DNA of 64,000 bases, taken from assembly GCF_014696715.1 (NCBI RefSeq), contig NZ_JACJQO010000006.1, positions 276,778-340,777 on the forward strand, written 5' to 3'. A program made the translations under genes and the position numbers. This DNA is from Pseudanabaena sp. FACHB-2040. Its GTDB lineage: Bacteria; Cyanobacteriota; Cyanobacteriia; Phormidesmidales; Phormidesmidaceae. The notes under the pieces are model-generated. The model had not been told where the DNA came from, did not search any database, and saw only the letters and a program-made list of their open reading frames with translations. Within the stretch, counting starts at the first letter, position 1. Each line of letters starts with the position of its first letter. This document shows positions 36,914 through 44,711 of the stretch, in pieces.

Positions 36914-38557
36914 TCATCCGCTAACCCGCTGGCTCAATCCTGCTGTCAATCGCTTCAGCGCCGTAGACGTATCCTGGGCATCCAAGTGAACATCCAAAAT
37001 GCAGAAGCTCTCTAAATGAGCGCGGCTCTCCATCAGCGCAGTTTCTAGCTCACCCTCTGTCCACACATCAAAGCCTCGGCCTGCACCCAGTAGATTGGGA
37101 ATTTGGCTGTACCGCCAGGGCAACACATCATTAAACCTGCCATCTAGCATCGGGCGCTCGGTACCATACCCCCCGTTATTCAAGACCACCACAATGGGAT
37201 TCAGGCCATACCGCACAGCAGTAGATAGCTCCATGCCCGTCATTTGAAACGCTCCATCTCCAACCAGTACCAGCGGGCGCATCCCTACGCTGGCGACCTG
37301 GGCTCCCAGGCTGGCTGGAACCGCAAAGCCTAAAGAAGCGTAATAGGCAGGGGATAAAAAGCGCGATCGCCCATGCACAGACAAATCTAACCCTGCGAAT
37401 AGGGCATCTCCCACATCTGCAATCACAATCAGGTCATTGTCGAGAAAAAGATTGAGTCGCTCAAACAAGCGAGCAATGGTGATGGGATTGCCTGCAACCG
37501 GAGTAAACGGCTGTAACTGCTTGCGGTAATTTGGCAACACCCAGTCATGCCGCTGCTGGATATCGGCTTCGATGAGGTGATGAATGAAATCCTGTAGCCG
37601 AATATTTTCATAGGTGTGAAACTGTATCGACGTTCGTTCGCTCGTGACTGAAATGGAGTTTTTTGGATCAAGATTGGCTGTAAAAATTCCCAGATTAATG
37701 TCTGTTAGAAAGACGCCCAGCATAATCAGGCAATCGCTTGACTCTACGTATCGACAAGTCAATTCATCGCCCAAGGCACCTGCATAGAGACCGATATAGT
37801 TGGGATGGTGCTCGCTGATTACGGACTTTCCTAGCACCGTTTCGGCTACCGGAATATGGGTTTTCTCTGTTAACTCAAGCAGCGCATCTTGCAAGCCAAA
37901 TCGATGAATCTCAACATCAGCTAAAATCACAGGCTGTTGCGCTGCGTTGATTAGCTTCACGGCTTCTTGAATCGCCTCAGCTAACGTATCTGAGTTGCTC
38001 TCCTCAGTCTGGGTTTTTCTAGAGTAATTAGGATTTCCCGCTCGATGCACCATGTCTCGAGGAATCTCGATGTAAACAGGTCGCTTATACCTCAGAGCAG
38101 CTGCTAGAACGCGATCTATTTCTGAAAAAGCTACAGAGGGATCATCGAGAATGGTAGAGGCAATTGTCAGTTCTTGAAAAACTTTGTACTGGGTATCGAA
38201 GTCGCGTATTTTATGATGAAGCAGTGGATTTTGGGTTCGTTCGTTCGTGCCAGGGGCACCGCTGATGACGACGACAGGAGATTTCTCAGCAAAGGCTTGG
38301 GCCGTCGTATTAGCAATTTTTAAACCCCCCACAGAGTAGGTCACGCAAACCGCTCCTAGCCCCCGTAAACGAGCGTAAGCATCGGCAGCAAAGCCCGCCC
38401 CCTGCTCATCGCAGGTATTGATGAATTGAATTGGGCTGTCTTCGAGAAGCTTGTCAAATTGGAGAATAAAATCACCAGGTACCCCAAAAACCTGACGGAC
38501 TCCCTCTTCATAAAGTCTCTGAATCAAATAGGACCCAATGGATGTAGCGAACTCCAT
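36914..38557 (-). CDS. ThDP-dependent 2-oxoacid decarboxylase (pyruvate/indolepyruvate decarboxylase family)
   Basis: 547 residues, ATG at 38557 with AGGGAG upstream. The N-terminal PYR domain has the catalytic Glu in CDEQGAGFAADAYARLRG. The HH pair expected in PDC/IPDC enzymes is at LLHHKIRDF. The C-terminal PP domain has the ThDP-binding motif GDGAFQMTGMELST ending VVVLNNGGYGTER. Length and motifs fit the PDC/IPDC/KDC group, which converts 2-oxoacids to aldehydes in the cytosol. Pyruvate, phenylpyruvate, indolepyruvate and branched 2-oxoacids are all possible. It is a single gene with REP-like palindromes beyond both ends. Confidence 0.88.
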   Translation of the reverse strand: MEFATSIGSYLIQRLYEEGVRQVFGVPGDFILQFDKLLEDSPIQFINTCDEQGAGFAADAYARLRGLGAVCVTYSVGGLKIANTTAQAFAEKSPVVVISGAPGTNERTQNPLLHHKIRDFDTQYKVFQELTIASTILDDPSVAFSEIDRVLAAALRYKRPVYIEIPRDMVHRAGNPNYSRKTQTEESNSDTLAEAIQEAVKLINAAQQPVILADVEIHRFGLQDALLELTEKTHIPVAETVLGKSVISEHHPNYIGLYAGALGDELTCRYVESSDCLIMLGVFLTDINLGIFTANLDPKNSISVTSERTSIQFHTYENIRLQDFIHHLIEADIQQRHDWVLPNYRKQLQPFTPVAGNPITIARLFERLNLFLDNDLIVIADVGDALFAGLDLSVHGRSRFLSPAYYASLGFAVPASLGAQVASVGMRPLVLVGDGAFQMTGMELSTAVRYGLNPIVVVLNNGGYGTERPMLDGRFNDVLPWRYSQIPNLLGAGRGFDVWTEGELETALMESRAHLESFCILDVHLDAQDTSTALKRLTAGLSQRVSG

Positions 38558-38673
38558 GACCGGCTCCCTATATTTTTTGTTGTAATTCCAGTCTGCAAAA
38601 CTTTTCTGGCTTCGGCCACCTAAGTTTACTTAGCTCAACGCAGTTTTCATCCCTTAGTAGATGATGGGGCTTT

Positions 38674-38706
38674 AGAAACCGGGGTTCTTAAAGAACCCCG
38701 GTTTCT
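38674..38706. repeat. Perfect 16-bp palindrome, REP-like
   Basis: AGAAACCGGGGTTCTT and AAGAACCCCGGTTTCT are separated by one base. It lies between the decarboxylase start and the small gene at 38717 on the same strand, so it is either a mobile REP-type unit or a transcription terminator stem. It shares its ends with the element at 44670-44702. Confidence 0.8.
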
Positions 38707-38716
38707 GGGTCGCGGC

Positions 38717-38950
38717 TCAGCCTTCGCAGTAGCGGGTGAGGATACGCATAATTTCGCCTTCTATAGGCGAGGGCAGAGGTTTGCTCCACTCGCCGACTTG
38801 GGCAAAGCCTTCTATGTGGAGCCGCTGGACGATGCTCTCGACTCCCTTAGGAAGGCCGCAAACGAAAATACGAATTGGCTTGCGAGCTGAATCGGCAGCA
38901 GATTGAGTATCCCGGAGAATGTCCGGAACGGTTTTGACTGGTTGTATCAT
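38717..38950 (-). CDS. Small conserved-type cyanobacterial protein
   Basis: 77 residues from ATG at 38950. Charged, no membrane helix. The central part IRIFVCGLPKGVESIVQRLH then WSKPLPSPIEGEIMRILTRY looks like a compact alpha/beta domain and is protein-like rather than a chance frame. I associate it with small uncharacterised cyanobacterial proteins but cannot name a function. It is upstream of the decarboxylase on the same strand, separated by the palindrome. Confidence 0.6.
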   Translation of the reverse strand: MIQPVKTVPDILRDTQSAADSARKPIRIFVCGLPKGVESIVQRLHIEGFAQVGEWSKPLPSPIEGEIMRILTRYCEG

Positions 38951-39253
38951 AGGTTTCTAGTCCCTTGAAGGTAGGCAACAGGGCGCACTGGCAGATGCCA
39001 GCGCTACAGACGCGATCGCAAATCTCAACCTGCGATCGCAATACTGGCAAACGCCAGATCTGCAAGAGCGATCGCAACTCCGGTTATCGAGGCCAAGTTG
39101 AGATCGCTCTTGTATTTACTCAGCTTACCGAAACCAGCCAATACATTCAAGCGTTACGGCAAATTATTTAGACGCAACGACCAACAAATACGTTTGGATC
39201 TCAGGTAGGTGATAGCATCCCTATGCAATTAAGCCTTCTAATCTTGAGATGCG
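38951..39253. other. HIP1-rich spacer with duplicated CTGGCA...TGCCAG/GCCAG units
   Basis: Three GCGATCGC octamers lie within about 64 bp (39012, 39032, 39068). CTGGCAGATGCCAG (38989-39002) and CTGGCAAACGCCAG (39044-39057) are two copies of a dyad, so the block looks like a tandem duplication of a palindrome plus HIP1 unit. A plus-strand frame through it is not accepted as a gene. Confidence 0.6.
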
Positions 39254-39472
39254 GTGGTAATTCGTTGGAAATTGGCAGTTGTCATGGCTGAGCGGGGTGT
39301 TAGCAACAAGGAACTCGCCACGCTGACAGGTATGCACTACACCACCATTTCTAAACTCAAAACTCGCCGTCGCCTAACCCGCGTCGATGAAGACACCCTC
39401 GATGCCCTCTGCAAAGCCCTCAACTGCCAACCTGGTGAACTAATGGTTTATGAAGAAACCTCTGACCCTTAA
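39254..39472 (+). CDS. Small Xre-type HTH regulator
   Basis: 72 residues from GTG at 39254. One helix-turn-helix of the Cro/CI type fills the protein: AERGVSNKELATLTGMHYTT then ISKLKTRRRLTRVDEDTLDA and LCKALNCQPGELM. No partner domain. Such single-domain regulators often control themselves or act with toxin-antitoxin or phage genes, but no toxin is adjacent. The target is unknown. Confidence 0.85.
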   Translation: MVIRWKLAVVMAERGVSNKELATLTGMHYTTISKLKTRRRLTRVDEDTLDALCKALNCQPGELMVYEETSDP

Positions 39473-39621
39473 ACCGCCTTATCCAGAAATTAATCACCCT
39501 AGGCATTAGAACTATAGGTAGAATACAGGCCCAAATCCCCTAGGTACAGTGATTCTGTGCAGTAGGGCCACGTCCTGCAGCCGCCAGTCCCCTCATAGAC
39601 AGCGCCAGCAGAGGAACCCCC

Positions 39622-40833
39622 ATGACAAACCCCTTGCGATGGTTAAACACTGATCCCCAAGTGCGATCGCATCCTGGGCACACCCGCAAAGCTCCCCTCT
39701 TCTTCATCCTGCTGCTGCTAAGCAGCCTTGGGCTTTCCTTTGGGCCCCCCGCCAAAGCCACTGAAGTAGAGCCAGAACCCCAGCAGAGCACTGTCAGTGA
39801 AGAGGATATCCTCCTGGCCTCCTCCGGCGGACGGGCTCGCGGAGGCAGCTTTCGTCGCTCAGCACCGCCCTCCTCTTTACCCAGTGAAGGGCTCCCCAGA
39901 ACCCTTCCAGGCGGCGGTGGTTATGGCGGCAGTTACGGTGGCGGCTACTACGAAGACTACGGCGGTTACTATCCCCGTGGCCCTCGCCGAGGCCCAGTCA
40001 TTATTCCGGCTCCTTATCCAGGGGGCTACGGCGGTGGTTATGGCGGCGGCTACGGCTACCCAGGCGGCGGTACCGTTGGTGGCGGTGGCCTGGGGCTGCT
40101 GTTTTTCCTAGGGATACTTGGATTTACAGGCTTGCCCATTCTGTTTGGCCTAATGCGGCTGGGAACTGGCCTAATCTTCTCGTCCGGCGGCCGCCGAGGG
40201 GGCTACAGTCGCTCTGGCTACAGTAACTACGGTGGTGGGCACCACGCTGCCAATGAAATAGACAACGATACCGTTACCATTACCCAACTCCAGGTAGCAC
40301 TTCTAGCCCAGGCCAAAACCATCCAGATAGAGCTGACTGAGCTAGCTTCTCGCGCCGATGTAGAAAGCCAGACCGGACTCACCCAGCTCCTCCAGGAAAC
40401 TGCGCTGGCCCTATTGCGATCGCCCGAATATTGGTCCCATGCTCGGCTCGAGTCCCAGACCGTTCGCAGTCGCGAACAGGCAAGCCAAATCTTCGAGCGA
40501 CTCTCCATTGCAGAGCGCAGCAAAGTAGCGCGAGAAACCCTGGTCAATACAGGCGGTGAAGTTCGTCGTACAGCCTACACGCCCCGTTCAGACGCCGACC
40601 CCTCTGCCTACATCGTCGTCACCCTACTGCTCGGCACCGCAGACGATCGTCCCCTGACCAGCACGTCGATTAACTCTGGAAACGATTTGCAGGCGGTTCT
40701 ACAGCGACTGGGCTCAGTCCCCCCCGAATATCTAATGATTTACGAATTGCTCTGGTCCCCCCAAGATGCTAGAGACAGCTTGAGCTACGACGATCTACTG
40801 CTGGCCTATCCCAACCTGACCCAGATCGCCTAA
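39622..40833 (+). CDS. DUF1517 membrane protein with Gly/Tyr-rich region
   Basis: 403 residues from ATG at 39622, with GAGG seven bases upstream. A signal peptide or anchor (APLFFILLLLSSLGLSFG) is followed by a low-complexity Gly/Tyr stretch (GGGGYGGSYGGGYYEDYGGY) and one membrane helix (LGLLFFLGILGFTGLPILF). The C-terminal 200 residues are the conserved DUF1517 domain (TITQLQVALLAQAKTIQIEL and YIVVTLLLGTADDRPL). The family occurs in cyanobacteria and plastids; no function is established. A single gene. Confidence 0.85.
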   Translation: MTNPLRWLNTDPQVRSHPGHTRKAPLFFILLLLSSLGLSFGPPAKATEVEPEPQQSTVSEEDILLASSGGRARGGSFRRSAPPSSLPSEGLPRTLPGGGGYGGSYGGGYYEDYGGYYPRGPRRGPVIIPAPYPGGYGGGYGGGYGYPGGGTVGGGGLGLLFFLGILGFTGLPILFGLMRLGTGLIFSSGGRRGGYSRSGYSNYGGGHHAANEIDNDTVTITQLQVALLAQAKTIQIELTELASRADVESQTGLTQLLQETALALLRSPEYWSHARLESQTVRSREQASQIFERLSIAERSKVARETLVNTGGEVRRTAYTPRSDADPSAYIVVTLLLGTADDRPLTSTSINSGNDLQAVLQRLGSVPPEYLMIYELLWSPQDARDSLSYDDLLLAYPNLTQIA

Positions 40834-40910
40834 TGTCGAGGACAACTCGCTCAAATCATAATGCTCTACTGGAAGACAATAGGGTACAGCCGATAACCCA
40901 TCACTCTCCA

Positions 40911-41126
40911 CTATTTTGAAAGCAGCGCTGGAATCAACAGTCCCTGCAAGTCCAAATTCTTCAGATCAACCTTTGACGAAGCGAGGTCAATTTCCAATCC
41001 AACCACTCCGCCTGCTTCGTCAAAGTCAATGACCACATCAGGCGCGATTTCCTCCGACTCTACACTAGCGTTGCTGTTTAGCCGGATCGACAATGTATCA
41101 GTCTCTGAAAAATACTGAATCTTCAT
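40911..41126 (-). CDS. DUF2283 protein, second gene of a small pair
   Basis: 71 residues, with the DUF2283 pattern: MKIQYFSETDTLSIRL, APDVVIDFDEAGGVVGLEI. The start overlaps the stop of the preceding gene by four bases (41123-41126). DUF2283 proteins are commonly paired with a second small protein in cyanobacterial toxin-antitoxin-like cassettes. The pair here fits that layout, but no biochemical role is known to me. Confidence 0.85.
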   Translation of the reverse strand: MKIQYFSETDTLSIRLNSNASVESEEIAPDVVIDFDEAGGVVGLEIDLASSKVDLKNLDLQGLLIPALLSK

Positions 41127-41377
41127 GGTTCTAAGCCCTTCTCCAAGCGAGATCGAAAATTTCGGTCGAAGTAAGCATTATGTAGCGTTTCCCCATCTTC
41201 CAGAGTAATAACTCTGAGAACGCGATTGCCATATTCTGGAACGAGAGCCCAATAACTAATCCTGCCATTGGGTTGGGTGAGTGTTTTAAGCGGATTAGCC
41301 AGAACTCGCTCACACCACTCCCGTTGAATTTCAGGTCGATCAAGAAGCTTCTGCTCAAAGTAAGCAGTTGTTTTCAT
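41123..41377 (-). CDS. DUF4258-like small protein, first gene of the DUF2283 pair
   Basis: 84 residues from ATG at 41377. Charged, no membrane helix: TAYFEQKLLDRPEIQREWCE then RVITLEDGETLHNAYFDRNF. The sequence style (a short alpha/beta fold with conserved Arg/Asp and a final FxRxF) is like toxin-type DUF4258 proteins. It overlaps the DUF2283 start by four bases. Toxin assignment is an inference from this pairing only. Confidence 0.65.
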   Translation of the reverse strand: MKTTAYFEQKLLDRPEIQREWCERVLANPLKTLTQPNGRISYWALVPEYGNRVLRVITLEDGETLHNAYFDRNFRSRLEKGLEP

Positions 41378-41397
41378 TGCTGCCCTCTTAAAAACAC

Positions 41398-42003
41398 CTA
41401 ACCTCCAAACTGTTGAGGATCAAGCACTTCACCTGTCCGCTGGCTCTCTACACTCTCCACATAAGCCCTTGCCACCTGCGCCGCAGGTAGCCCGCCCGCG
41501 CCGTCTTGCCCCATTGCTACCAGCGTTTCGCTGACCCAAGGCGGCGAAACCACATTTACCCGAATCCCTCGCGGAGCCTCCAGCGCCGCCGCCCGCATAA
41601 AGCCTTCAACGCCTGCATTCACCAGGCTAATGGCAGCACTTCCCGGCATCGGGTTCTGAGCCAGCACACCCGTCGTCAGCGTAAAAGAGCCATTGTCTCT
41701 AACACAGGCTAGCCCCACCCGCACCAGATTGACCTGGCCCATCAGCTTGTTGGACAGACTGAACTGAAAGTCCTCATCCGTCAGCGACTCCAGCGGCCCA
41801 AACTTGGCCTGCCCCGCCGCAGATACCACCGCATCGCATTCACCAATCGCTTCAAAGAGCGCCTTGATAGACTCCTTAGACATCAGATCAACCTGGTAGT
41901 CTCCGCTGGAGCGCCCTACCTGGACAATCTCATGCTTGGCCGACAACGCACTCACAACCTCCGCACCAATCGTTCCACTTGCGCCAATGATGACTACTTT
42001 CAT
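41398..42003 (-). CDS. Short SDR-family oxidoreductase
   Basis: 201 residues from ATG at 42003. Rossmann start MKVVIIGASGTIGAEV with the Gly-rich GASGTIG, then VVSAAGQAKFG and a NAG-like segment VSLVNAGVEGF-type helix. The catalytic Tyr-x-x-x-Lys pair is not seen at its usual place (SLVNAG follows PMPGSAAI), so the mechanism may differ from classical SDRs. The C-terminus is shorter than usual (about 200 against 250). Substrate unknown. Confidence 0.85.
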   Translation of the reverse strand: MKVVIIGASGTIGAEVVSALSAKHEIVQVGRSSGDYQVDLMSKESIKALFEAIGECDAVVSAAGQAKFGPLESLTDEDFQFSLSNKLMGQVNLVRVGLACVRDNGSFTLTTGVLAQNPMPGSAAISLVNAGVEGFMRAAALEAPRGIRVNVVSPPWVSETLVAMGQDGAGGLPAAQVARAYVESVESQRTGEVLDPQQFGG

Positions 42004-42083
42004 GGGTTGTCCTGTGTTGGGGATTTTTACCTGCGGCCAGCCTCGTCTCCTATGATGAAACCATACCGCTCATGCTAAAAGCC

Positions 42084-42743
42084 ATGACAGCCGTCACGCT
42101 TCAAGGCAAAACCTTTCAGCTTCACCAGTGGCAGACTGCCACTTGGGAAGACTATGTTCGACTACGAGACAATCCTGCAATTGAACGGGCGCGGATTTTT
42201 TTCAATCAAGGTTGGCTATGGATGGATATGGGCGGCGAAGGCATCAACCACGCTAGTATTGGCGACCTTTTCATCGGCTTTTTCTTTCTCTGGGCAATGT
42301 CACACCCAGAGGAGACATACACCTCTATTAGTCGGTGCCAGCTAGAGAAACCCGGAGTTTGCGCAGCAGCTCCAGACTTAGTTTTTTATGTGGGTGAAGA
42401 GGTACCTCAGTGGCGACGGGGCGAGTCTCGCTACATCAAGCTAGATTCTGCGCGAGCACCCAACCTAGTCGGTGAGATTTCTGATACAACATTAGCCCTT
42501 GATCTAGATGAAAAAAAGAAACTCTACGCTGCCCTAGGAATTGCAGAATATTGGGTAATTAATACTCAAGGAAAGCAGGTCTTTTTCTTCCAGCTTCAGG
42601 GCGACGGCAGCTATGAGGAATTTCAGACTTCTCAAGTTTTTCCGGGTCTTTCTGTAGACCTGCTTGAACAAACTCTAGAGCACCTCGACAGCGAGTCAAA
42701 TACCGCAGCAGCCCTCTGGTTGTCTCAACAGCTCCAGAAGTAA
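42084..42743 (+). CDS. Uma2 (DUF820) family nuclease-like protein, intact
   Basis: About 219 residues from ATG at 42084; an ATG four codons earlier is also in frame. PD-(D/E)XK-type motifs are complete: APDLVFYVGEEV, PNLVGEISDTTLALDLDEKK and LYAALGIAEYWVI. Family proteins are restriction-nuclease-like in fold and very abundant in cyanobacteria; role unproven. This copy is the intact counterpart of the broken ones at 15137 and 35991. The N-terminal region is not closely similar to those, so it is a different subfamily. Confidence 0.88.
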   Translation: MTAVTLQGKTFQLHQWQTATWEDYVRLRDNPAIERARIFFNQGWLWMDMGGEGINHASIGDLFIGFFFLWAMSHPEETYTSISRCQLEKPGVCAAAPDLVFYVGEEVPQWRRGESRYIKLDSARAPNLVGEISDTTLALDLDEKKKLYAALGIAEYWVINTQGKQVFFFQLQGDGSYEEFQTSQVFPGLSVDLLEQTLEHLDSESNTAAALWLSQQLQK

Positions 42744-42746
42744 CTA

Positions 42747-44633
42747 TCAAGCCCTTACTCGGCTCTTGGTGGGGTCATAAGCTGCCAGCGGCCCGACTGT
42801 AGCTTTTACTCGCCGCTTCAGGCCATCCATAAAGCCAACCTCTAGCACAGTACCCGGTGCGGCAAACTCTGGCACTACTTGGGCCATTGCAATGCTGCGG
42901 TTCAAAATCGGTGAAAACGTACCGCTGGTAACGTGGCCGACGCGCCAGCGTTCGCCCTCGGCAAATACGCACTGCTCGCCGCAGGCAACCTCGTTGCTCT
43001 CCAGCACTAAACCAATAGCTACCTTGGAAGGGTGCGACTGAATTTGCTCCAATGCTTTGCGACCGATGAAGTCGCCTTTGGTCTTCATTGCCACCGTCCA
43101 GCCAATACCTGCCTGGTAGGGAGAGGTTAGATCGTCAAATTCTCGCCCTGCCGCTAGCAGTCCGGCTTCGATTCGGGCTCGATCTAGGGCCAGCATCCCC
43201 AGAGGCGCTATGCCGTGGGATTTTCCGGCATCGAGTAACCGAGTCCACAGAGCAGTGCCGTCCTGAGGGTGGACAAATAGCTCATAGCCCAGTTCTCCGG
43301 TATAGCCGGTACGGGAAATCAGCACAGGTACTCCGCTTAGTTGGCCCTGGGCAAAGCGGAAGTATTGCAGATCAGTAAGGGACTTGCAGCCGCTCTCTTC
43401 GTCCAGCACCAGTAGGTCAGAGAGCAGGTCGCGGGATAATGGCCCCTGAACAGCTAGGTTATGCAGCTGGTGGCTGATAGGCTGAATTTTGACCTGAAAG
43501 CTGTGCTCATCGGCGACCTGACTGAGCCATAGGGCGTCACTGTCGCAGTTGCCCACATAGCGCAGGTGCGTATTGCTAAAGCGAAAGACAATGCCATCGT
43601 CGATAATGCTGCCGTGGGGGCTGAGCAGGCAGCCGTAGGCAGATTGGCCTGGGGCTAGCTTTTCAACATTGCGGGAAAAGGCGTATTGCAGCAGGTTCAC
43701 GGCATCTGGCCCGATCACCTCAAACTTACGCAGCGCAGAGAGATCCATCATTGCCACTCGCTGCCGCAGCGCCCAGTACTCAGCATGGTCGCCTCGATGG
43801 GAAAAGCTGGCAGGTGCCCAAAAGCCGCTGTACTCCACCAAATACCCGGTGTGCTGACGAATGGCTGGGGTGAAGCCGCTGTCCTGAGTTAGCCGCAGTG
43901 GTAGATCGGGGGCAACTCGTCGCCCAATCGCTTGAGGAAACGTCTCTGCCGCATCATAAATACGAACGTGGATGGGGGTGGGGTGCCAGCCGTTGGCTGG
44001 GTCAATGTCATCGGGACAGGCGGAGCTGGCGCAGAGCAGGTCTTGCTGAGCCTTGAGCAGCACGTAGTCCCCAGGGCGAGACCAGGCTTCGGCAGATGCG
44101 ATGGTCGAAGACCGGCTCCCAGGAGCCATCGCACCCCCACCTTCCACCGCCGTATTAAAGAAAAAGTTCACTGCAGGCCACCCCGGCCTCGGCGCAATCG
44201 CGTAAGGGGCCAAAACCTCGTTAAAGTTGCCGCTACAGCTGATATGCCCCGGGTACCCAGCATCTTCGTAGTAGCGAGCGGTGCAGGCCAGCATGAAGCT
44301 GTCGTGGCGATCGCAAGTATCCTGCACCACCTCTATGAGCGGATTCATCAATTGTGAGAAGTATTTGCCGTGTAGCCCCGCCTGGGGCATGGCCCTGCCG
44401 TTAAGAGTGCGAGTCACCGTGCCGTCGAGTTCTTCCTGGTAGCCCTCCCCAGCAAAAGCCAGGAAGTCAGAGCATTGGGAGCCTTCGACATCGATCACCT
44501 GAATGTATTGGCCTGCTTTAACCAAGTAGGCCAGCGCCGTACAGGCCGCCACGCGATACTCCGCCACTACCTTGCCCAGCGGCGGCGGAACGTCTTGATA
44601 GGTGGGCGTGATTGGCTTGGGGGGAACCTGCAC
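42747..44633 (-). CDS. Fusion of DUF1989 domain and GcvT-like aminomethyltransferase
   Basis: 628 residues from GTG at 44633. Residues about 1-240 are a DUF1989 (urea-carboxylase-associated) domain: GQYIQVIDVEGSQCSDFLAF, then CSGNFNEVLAPY and HPTPIHVRIYDAAET. Residues about 260-615 are a GcvT/DmdA-type THF-dependent transferase: LRQRVAMMDLSALRKFEVIG, LISRTGYTGELGYELFVHPQ and GMLALDRARIEAGL, with a C-terminal GcvT barrel ending FMDGLKRRVKATV. The fold takes a methyl or aminomethyl group to tetrahydrofolate. The gene is 79 bp downstream of an acyl-CoA-dehydrogenase-like gene with a REP-like palindrome between. Substrate unknown; a methylamine-type compound is a guess. Confidence 0.88.
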   Translation of the reverse strand: MQVPPKPITPTYQDVPPPLGKVVAEYRVAACTALAYLVKAGQYIQVIDVEGSQCSDFLAFAGEGYQEELDGTVTRTLNGRAMPQAGLHGKYFSQLMNPLIEVVQDTCDRHDSFMLACTARYYEDAGYPGHISCSGNFNEVLAPYAIAPRPGWPAVNFFFNTAVEGGGAMAPGSRSSTIASAEAWSRPGDYVLLKAQQDLLCASSACPDDIDPANGWHPTPIHVRIYDAAETFPQAIGRRVAPDLPLRLTQDSGFTPAIRQHTGYLVEYSGFWAPASFSHRGDHAEYWALRQRVAMMDLSALRKFEVIGPDAVNLLQYAFSRNVEKLAPGQSAYGCLLSPHGSIIDDGIVFRFSNTHLRYVGNCDSDALWLSQVADEHSFQVKIQPISHQLHNLAVQGPLSRDLLSDLLVLDEESGCKSLTDLQYFRFAQGQLSGVPVLISRTGYTGELGYELFVHPQDGTALWTRLLDAGKSHGIAPLGMLALDRARIEAGLLAAGREFDDLTSPYQAGIGWTVAMKTKGDFIGRKALEQIQSHPSKVAIGLVLESNEVACGEQCVFAEGERWRVGHVTSGTFSPILNRSIAMAQVVPEFAAPGTVLEVGFMDGLKRRVKATVGPLAAYDPTKSRVRA

Positions 44634-44669
44634 AGCGTTCTTTGCAACCTGTAGATTAACTGGGGGTCT

Positions 44670-44702
44670 AGAATCCCGGTTTCTTTGAGAAACCGGGATT
44701 CT
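44670..44702. repeat. Perfect 15-bp palindrome, REP-like
   Basis: AGAATCCCGGTTTCT and AGAAACCGGGATTCT with loop TTG. It lies in the 79-bp gap of the ACAD/DUF1989-GcvT pair. It shares CCGGTTTCT ends with the element at 38674-38706, so both belong to one dispersed family. It could also serve as a partial terminator between the two genes. Confidence 0.8.
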
Positions 44703-44711
44703 GGAGAGGGC

